NCBI GenBank assembly: GCA_002432085.1
Contig: DJFN01000020.1
Coordinates: 1 to 12,270 of the forward strand
Source of the DNA: Flavobacteriales bacterium UBA5871
GTDB lineage: Bacteria; Bacteroidota; Bacteroidia; Flavobacteriales_D; Crocinitomicaceae
Direction of reading: 5' to 3'
Length of the DNA: 12,270 nt
Shown here: positions 8,061 to 12,270 of the stretch, in pieces
Layout of the letters: every line of letters begins with the position of its first letter
Position numbering within the stretch: position 1 is the stretch's first letter
Position numbers and translations under genes: made by a program
Notes under the pieces: model-generated
What the model saw: only the letters and a program-made list of their open reading frames with translations
What the model was told of the DNA's origin: nothing
The model's database searches: none

Positions 8061-8372
8061 GAGTCGGTATATCTGTCCCGAAGATAATCCGAAAAGTTCA
8101 TACAAACGTTCCTGAATTCAACCTTGTGTGCTAAGGTGATCGACAGGAATCCTATATTGATTTAGATTCTAAAATCCTTCCGGGATATTTTCACCACAAG
8201 AGCCCGCCAAGGCGGGTGAAGACGAAATTGTAGCTCGTAGTTGACGAGCTTAACAATGAGGTAGACACAAAAGGCAAGTGACGTGCCTGGTGTGGTTCGA
8301 AGCATCCCGTCCGTCGTAGCGGACGGGATTACACAAAAGCGTTTTTCAGAAAGTAATATCCCGAATTGTTCC
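8061..8372. other. Gene-free spacer with three palindromes
   Basis: This spacer lies between two minus-strand genes. It holds three separate inverted repeats: CCCGCC-AA-GGCGGG at 8203-8216; AGCTCGT-AGTTG-ACGAGCT at 8232-8250, extendable with TTGT (8228-8231) and ACAA (8253-8256); and the perfect 10-bp stem ATCCCGTCCG (8304-8313) with CGGACGGGAT (8320-8329) around TCGTAG. None has a U-run on the minus strand. They are candidates for the 3' end structure of the peptidase mRNA or for small dispersed palindromic repeats. I see no credible coding frame and no full TAnnTTTG on the minus strand; the nearest is AACGTTTG at 8110-8103. Confidence 0.6.
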
Positions 8373-10493
8373 TTAACGCACGAGCGTCATCTCGTCCACC
8401 AAGTGTTTTGCACCGGCGTATTTGTCCATCACCCACAGCACATAGCGGATATCCACCACGATGTTGCGACAGCGCGCCGGATCGAAGAGGAAATCGCTCA
8501 TGGTGCTTTCCCAGCTGCGGTCGAAGTTCAGTCCCATCAAATGACCGTCGGCGTTGAGTACCGGTGAGCCAGAATTACCGCCCGTCGTGTGGTTGGAACC
8601 GGTGAAGCACACCCACAATTCGCCGTCCTGAGCGTAATCGCCGTAGTCTTTGCTGTCGTACAATTCCTGCATGCGCGGCAAGAGCTCGAAATCAGGATTG
8701 CCGGTCTGGTTCTTGGCAATGATTCCTTTCAAGGTCGTGTGTGAAGTGTAAGCCATTCCGTCGGTTGGAGCCGAGCCTTCCAGCTTTCCGTAGGTGATAC
8801 GCAGTGTCGAATTCGCATCCGGCCATTGTTTCACATCCGGGAACATGACTTTTTTCCCTTCCACGTAGATTTTCAGCAGGGAATCCATGTCTTTGGAAAA
8901 CGCGATCGCACCCGGAAGAATATCCGTCTGATACAGCGTCCAGCATTGCTTGAAGTAGGTATAACCCGGATCTTTCGACAGTTTCTTCAGCGTCTTGTCC
9001 GTCAGCTTGTCGAGGAAAGCGAGGTAACGCTCTTTGCTCACGAGAATGGATTTCGAATAAATGTTCTTCGAAAGCTCTTCGTTGGATAATTCTGCGATCG
9101 AGAATTTCGGATCGAGGTAGTTTTTGAACGCCGGTGTGAGCGCATCGAAAATGGCTTTATCGACTTTCGGATCGTAATCTTTGAAAAAGCCTTCCGCACC
9201 TTTTTTCAGCGTCGCGATGCGCGATTCGAGCTCGCCTGCCTCCTTGTATTTCGAATAGTTGCGCTCGAGATCTTCGATTCCGCGCGCCAGCTTCAGGTAT
9301 TCCGGCCCCATGTACAAATACTCGATGATAAGCGTGTAATGGTATTCGTAAGTGCTTTTCGTTTTCACGAGGTCGTTCATCTGGTCGACGATCGTCGCGT
9401 ATTTTTTCCATTCTTCTTTCGAATTTGCACGCGAACGGTATTCCGCTTCGAACGCTTCCTTCACACCAACGGCATCGAGCTCGCGCAAGCCGCCGATCTG
9501 ACCGATGTTTTTCTTCCAGGCATTAGCGATACGTGCTTGTTTTGCCGCATACTGGATACGCGTTTTATCAGAAGCTTTCATTGCCTCGTCGATCACCGCC
9601 AGCGATTTCGTGCGCATATCGATTTCCATCGGGCGCTGCTGATCGATCAGGTATTTCAGGTTTCCGGAAGAAAGGTGTTGCTCGGTCTGTCCCGGGAATC
9701 CGTAAACCATCGTGAATTCGCCTTCCTGACGTGATTTGAACGCGATCGGCAGGTGGTGAAGCGGCTTGTAAGGAACATTCGACGTGTTGTAAGCAGCCGG
9801 CTTGTTATCGGCTCCGGCATAGACGCGGAATACGGAAAAATCGCCCGTATGACGCGGCCACACCCAGTTGTCGGTATCGCCACCGAATTTCCCGATGGAG
9901 TTCGGCGGAGTTCCCACCAGGCGCACATCGAGAAACACTTCCTTCACCATCAGGTAGTAGCTGTTTCCGTAATCGAAAGCCTGAATATCGGCCTGGTAAT
10001 GCGTTCCGCGTTTGGCGTCTTCCAGCAGCACTTTACCGTTTGCATTCACGATCTGCTGAATGGCAGCCGGATCGGTGAGGCCACTGGTCCCGGAAAGAAT
10101 CGCTGCCGTTACGTCTTCGATGCGAACGATCCGCGTAGCCGTCAGACCCGGATTCGGCAATTCTTCACCGTGATTTTTCGCCCAAAAACCGTATTTGAGG
10201 TAATCTTTTTCTACCGAAGAATGCGACTGCACCTGGCTGAAACCACAGTGGTGATTGGTCAGAAGCAATCCTTCAGATGAAACAAGCTCGGCCGTACAAC
10301 CGCCGCCGAAATGCATGATCGCATCCTTGATCGAGGATTTGTTAACGCTGTAAATATCCGCTGCCGAGAGGCGCATGCCCATGGCTTTCATGTCGGACTC
10401 AAACGCTTCGATCAGTGACGGGATCAGCATGCCTTCTTCGGCACGTGCAATCAATCCGAAGAACAGGGTCAGGACGAGCAAAATTTTTCTCAT
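8373..10493 (-). CDS. S46 dipeptidyl-peptidase, DPP11-like (Asp/Glu-specific)
   Basis: S46 enzymes release dipeptides from peptides in the periplasm. This 706-residue product begins MRKILLVLTLFFGLIARA, a signal peptide, then EEGM, the usual mature start. The chymotrypsin-like catalytic residues are visible: His82 in LLLTNHHCG, Asp218 in RHTGDFSVFR and Ser641 in TGGNSGSPV. Residue 659 in GLNFDRSWE is Arg, 18 residues after the catalytic Ser; Porphyromonas gingivalis DPP11 has the same Ser655-Arg673 spacing, where Arg confers Asp/Glu preference and DPP7 has Gly. The helical cap domain spans about 270-560. An ATG nine bases upstream (10502) is in frame, but it is seven bases from the -7 element and precedes the signal peptide with three extra residues, so I prefer 10493. 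Length matches the family (about 700-720). Confidence 0.95.
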   Translation of the reverse strand: MRKILLVLTLFFGLIARAEEGMLIPSLIEAFESDMKAMGMRLSAADIYSVNKSSIKDAIMHFGGGCTAELVSSEGLLLTNHHCGFSQVQSHSSVEKDYLKYGFWAKNHGEELPNPGLTATRIVRIEDVTAAILSGTSGLTDPAAIQQIVNANGKVLLEDAKRGTHYQADIQAFDYGNSYYLMVKEVFLDVRLVGTPPNSIGKFGGDTDNWVWPRHTGDFSVFRVYAGADNKPAAYNTSNVPYKPLHHLPIAFKSRQEGEFTMVYGFPGQTEQHLSSGNLKYLIDQQRPMEIDMRTKSLAVIDEAMKASDKTRIQYAAKQARIANAWKKNIGQIGGLRELDAVGVKEAFEAEYRSRANSKEEWKKYATIVDQMNDLVKTKSTYEYHYTLIIEYLYMGPEYLKLARGIEDLERNYSKYKEAGELESRIATLKKGAEGFFKDYDPKVDKAIFDALTPAFKNYLDPKFSIAELSNEELSKNIYSKSILVSKERYLAFLDKLTDKTLKKLSKDPGYTYFKQCWTLYQTDILPGAIAFSKDMDSLLKIYVEGKKVMFPDVKQWPDANSTLRITYGKLEGSAPTDGMAYTSHTTLKGIIAKNQTGNPDFELLPRMQELYDSKDYGDYAQDGELWVCFTGSNHTTGGNSGSPVLNADGHLMGLNFDRSWESTMSDFLFDPARCRNIVVDIRYVLWVMDKYAGAKHLVDEMTLVR

Positions 10494-10509
10494 GAATCTC
10501 ATTTTGGGT

Positions 10510-10517
10510 CAAATATA
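10510..10517 (-). promoter_or_regulatory. -7 promoter element of the S46 peptidase gene
   Basis: On the minus strand this reads TATATTTG, a full match to TAnnTTTG, followed by ACCC. It is 16 bases before the preferred ATG (10493) and seven before the alternative one (10502), which helps decide the start. No -33 TTG is visible. Confidence 0.6.
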
Positions 10518-10760
10518 ATTGAGAAGTTGCATAGTTGGTGTTCGAAGGTGTAAGTGGTTGGTTGAATGGATGGGTGGTTTTGGGTTGCGGGTTGATGAGT
10601 TGGAGAGTTTTTGAGTTGGAAGTTCGAAGTTATCGGTTGACCAGGTGACTGAAGACACTGTTATTCCACACTCACACCCAAACTCACACTGAGAGTTAGC
10701 GAGCTTTAGAGTTAGGAGTTGGAAGTTGATACAAAGCAGTCAGGAGCGGCTAACGCTTCG

Positions 10761-10768
10761 TATCTTTG
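10761..10768 (+). promoter_or_regulatory. Possible orphan -7 element
   Basis: TATCTTTG is a full TAnnTTTG match and is identical to the ahcY element, but it stands about 315 bases before the next gene, with no start codon nearby. It could drive a small RNA or a long leader, or be chance in an A/T-containing repeat region. Confidence 0.25.
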
Positions 10769-11071
10769 GAAGTTTAGGGAAGATCTGGAATCAACTAGTA
10801 ACTCACACTCGTCAACTATAAACTGGTCAACGAAAACTCTGCAACTGACCATTGTCCCCTCAGTGTCCCTTATAACAGATTGGTATTCAATCGCGATTTT
10901 GGATTTGTCTCGACCCTGTCTTCAGTCAGTCGGTCTCCAGTCTTCGGTTAGTCTTAAAATCCTGACGTCCTGAAATCTTAACGTCCTGACATCCTGCACT
11001 CATAAAGCCGAAATATGGAAAAAACCCCAGCTCACCAACTCACAACCCGCAACTGTTAAACTGAATCTTGC

Positions 11072-11079
11072 TACTTTTA
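11072..11079 (+). promoter_or_regulatory. Weak -7 element before the membrane protein gene
   Basis: TACTTTTA matches TAnnTTTG except for the last base. Four bases separate it from the GTG start, the same spacing as at gldB. Confidence 0.3.
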
Positions 11080-11083
11080 CGGC

Positions 11084-11728
11084 GTGGAATTTATCAGTTT
11101 GATTTTTCGTCTGGGAGTTGTGCTGGCCATCTTCAGCTTTATATGGGGATTGATCCAGTTCGCTCTGACCGTGCTGCGGGGCGGCATGCCACTTCCCTAT
11201 CCGATCGCTTTGGCGCTGAAACTGATCCAGTATTTCCTGATCGCCGATATTACCATCCTGTTCTGTACGGCCCGAACCGAAACCGTTCAGGTCGACATTC
11301 TCCTTTCGGGGTTTATTCTTTTGATGTATTTCATCGGGAAAATGCAAAATCAGCGAAACCGGTTTATGATCGTTCAGATCCAGGGTCGCGCGATGGGACG
11401 TCAGCAACAGCCGGCACCGAAAATGAACCTCGAGCTGGGTGTGATCGTGCTGAGCATGGGATTGTTCGTCCTGCTGGTAATTCAGCCCGAGCTGGCCTAC
11501 AACCCGCTTTCCGAATGGTTTTACACTACCATCACCGACATTGAGAAAACGCCGATCTTCGGCTTTATCTTCAAAGTGATCGGCTTCTTCTTTACGATCG
11601 CGATGCTGTTCCGTATGGCCGGCGCTTTTACGTTGATCCTTTCCGGGCAGGCGTTCCAGAAGAACCGGAGCAACAATGGACGGAATAACCGCGACAACGA
11701 GCGCTTCGACGATTACGAAGAGCTTTAG
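11084..11728 (+). CDS. Multi-pass membrane protein of unknown function
   Basis: I do not recognise this 214-residue protein. Hydrophobic segments lie at about residues 5-29, 40-62, 69-87, 117-136 and 156-188, giving five or so membrane helices. A polar stretch (about 88-115, rich in Gln and Arg) lies between the third and fourth, and the C-terminal tail from 190 is hydrophilic and rich in Asn, Arg and Asp (NNGRNNRDNERFDDYEEL). The start is GTG at 11084: an in-frame TAA at 11057-11059 bounds it upstream, no ATG lies between, and the first internal Met (35) would delete the first helix. It stands alone on the plus strand between two repeat-bearing intergenic regions; ahcY, 211 bases downstream, has its own promoter. 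Function cannot be inferred from its neighbours. Confidence 0.8.
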   Translation: MEFISLIFRLGVVLAIFSFIWGLIQFALTVLRGGMPLPYPIALALKLIQYFLIADITILFCTARTETVQVDILLSGFILLMYFIGKMQNQRNRFMIVQIQGRAMGRQQQPAPKMNLELGVIVLSMGLFVLLVIQPELAYNPLSEWFYTTITDIEKTPIFGFIFKVIGFFFTIAMLFRMAGAFTLILSGQAFQKNRSNNGRNNRDNERFDDYEEL

Positions 11729-11850
11729 TCGTTCAGTCTTCAGTCGGCCGGTCTTCGGTCGTTTTTGAGAAGTTGCCTTCTTTTCTTCTGGTATCTCTAT
11801 TAATTAAAAGACTTAAGACTGTTTGACTGGAGACTGTCTGACCGGAGAAA
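11729..11850. repeat. AGTCTTC-type repeats in both orientations
   Basis: Directly after the membrane protein stop, 11729-11760 carries AGTCGTTC, AGTCTTC, AGTCGGCC, GGTCTTC and GGTCG, the same unit as at 4348-4392 and 10916-10950. At 11808-11847 the same unit appears on the opposite strand (AAGACTG, GACTGGAGACTGTCTGACCG). The two blocks face each other across about 47 bases, so transcripts could fold back imperfectly, perhaps ending the upstream mRNA. No coding frame is seen. Confidence 0.6.
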
Positions 11851-11857
11851 AATCATT

Positions 11858-11887
11858 TTCAATTCTTAAACCTATGCCGTATCTTTG
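11858..11887 (+). promoter_or_regulatory. Promoter of ahcY
   Basis: TATCTTTG at 11880-11887 matches TAnnTTTG fully and is followed by CA, the usual start region. A TTC at 11858-11860, 19 bases upstream, differs by one base from the -33 TTG at a normal spacing. The predicted mRNA would start near 11892, giving a leader of about 45-50 bases. Confidence 0.65.
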
Positions 11888-11891
11888 CATC

Positions 11892-11914
11892 CCCGTTCAG
11901 GAGAATCGAGCGGG
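11892..11914 (+). promoter_or_regulatory. Leader hairpin of ahcY
   Basis: CCCGTTC (11892-11898) pairs with GAGCGGG (11908-11914) in a 7-bp stem with one G-U pair and a nine-base loop, AGGAGAATC. It lies within the predicted 5' leader and may stabilise the mRNA or have a regulatory role. I could not match it to a known riboswitch class. Confidence 0.4.
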
Positions 11915-11939
11915 TTTACAACATTAGAAATCATTGTTT

Positions 11940-12270
11940 ATGAGCAATACAACAGAAAAACTGGCTTACAAAGTAAAAGACATCAGCCTTGCTGACTGGG
12001 GTCGTAAAGAAATCACGCTGGCGGAAGCCGAAATGCCCGGACTGATGTCCCTGCGCGCTGAGTACGGAGCTTCCAAGCCGTTGGCTGGTGCACGTATCGC
12101 GGGCTGCCTCCACATGACTATCCAGACAGCTGTTCTGATCGAAACACTCGTTGATCTGGGTGCACAGGTTTCCTGGTCTTCCTGCAACATCTTCTCTACG
12201 CAGGACCACGCCGCTGCGGCTATCGCTGCTGCCGGAATTCCGGTTTATGCGTGGAAAGGTATGAACGAAG
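11940..12270 (+). CDS. ahcY: Adenosylhomocysteinase, N-terminal part (runs off the window)
   Basis: AhcY reversibly hydrolyses S-adenosyl-L-homocysteine to adenosine and homocysteine, recycling the by-product of SAM-dependent methylation in the cytoplasm; it is NAD-dependent. The window holds 110 codons from the ATG at 11940, ending in frame at the edge (one extra base). Family signatures are clear: the [20 protein letters not shown] opening at residues 14-33, [20 protein letters not shown] (34-53) and [20 protein letters not shown] (55-74), then [20 protein letters not shown] (77-96) and GIPVYAWKG. The C-terminal NAD-binding domain is outside the window. The preceding gene is unrelated, and ahcY has its own promoter. 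Confidence 0.97.
   Translation, partial: MSNTTEKLAYKVKDISLADWGRKEITLAEAEMPGLMSLRAEYGASKPLAGARIAGCLHMTIQTAVLIETLVDLGAQVSWSSCNIFSTQDHAAAAIAAAGIPVYAWKGMNE

Larger units (their letters stand above)
10494..11083. repeat. Long gene-free region full of degenerate short repeats
   Basis: This 590-base stretch separates divergent genes. About 10525-10640 is G/T-rich on the plus strand. GAGTTGGAAGTT occurs at 10613-10624 and again at 10716-10727. AACTCACACT occurs at 10681-10690 and 10800-10809. GTTGCGGGTTGATGAGTTGG at 10584-10603 returns inverted, with one base missing, at 11035-11053. From 10916 to 10999 the two-part AGTCTTC/TCCTGAnn element appears, as it does upstream of gldB: the second block has five 8-base units from 10960 (TCCTGACG, TCCTGAAA, TCTTAACG, TCCTGACA, TCCTGCAC). 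The 84-codon open frame at 10719-10973 has no credible protein features. Confidence 0.75.

Noticed and set aside
8061..8105. Longer start of the glycoside hydrolase (ATG at 8105)
   Set aside because: It would put 15 unrelated residues before a good signal peptide that begins at 8060.
8294..8301. GGTTCGAA resembling a tRNA T-loop
   Set aside because: No acceptor stem, anticodon arm or D-arm can be built around it; the nearby stem is a simple 10-bp palindrome.
10719..10973. 84-codon plus-strand frame in the repeat-rich spacer
   Set aside because: Its translation is low-complexity Ser/Thr/Leu without signal, membrane or domain features, and it runs through the repeats.
10494..11083. CRISPR array
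   Set aside because: The repeats are short, degenerate and not spaced by unique spacers of constant length, and no cas gene is near.

Overview
The window looks like a chromosomal segment of a gliding-type member of the Bacteroidota, probably Flavobacteriales or a close relative. The evidence is an adjacent gldB-gldC pair, an S46 dipeptidyl-peptidase with DPP11 signatures, several signal peptides ending in AQ, an absence of Shine-Dalgarno sites, and Bacteroidota-type -7 promoter elements (TAnnTTTG) in front of several genes. Base composition looks moderate (near half G+C by eye, not computed). Genus cannot be decided from this sequence.

Layout. Positions 1-4279 (minus strand) hold a beta-barrel outer-membrane protein gene that ends in a hairpin terminator, then nadE, a large exported M48 metallopeptidase and the start of another exported protein that runs off the window edge. 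The last three are joined by two ATGA stop/start overlaps, so they are probably translated as one coupled unit. Positions 4280-4471 are a divergent intergenic region with short tandem repeats. Positions 4472-5835 (plus) are gldB and gldC. Positions 5836-5930 hold two hairpins between convergent genes. Positions 5931-8060 (minus) encode an exported glycoside hydrolase with a DUF5060-like N-terminus. Positions 8061-8372 hold three separate palindromes and no gene. Positions 8373-10493 (minus) encode the DPP11-like peptidase. Positions 10494-11083 are a gene-free stretch dense in degenerate short repeats. Positions 11084-11728 (plus) encode an unrecognised multi-pass membrane protein with a GTG start. 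Positions 11940-12270 are the beginning of ahcY, preceded by a clear promoter and a short leader with a hairpin.

Biology. Most products are for the cell envelope or outside it: gliding lipoprotein and partner, peptidases, a polysaccharide-acting enzyme and beta-barrels. Two are housekeeping enzymes, NadE for NAD synthesis and AhcY for removing S-adenosylhomocysteine. This suits a cell-surface-active polymer degrader. I see no mobile element, CRISPR array, tRNA or rRNA, and no strong sign of a new multi-gene system. The less ordinary signals are the coupled nadE-M48-OMP unit, the long unexplained C-terminal part of the M48 protein, a two-part short-repeat element placed the same way upstream of two plus-strand genes, and -7 elements almost touching start codons.
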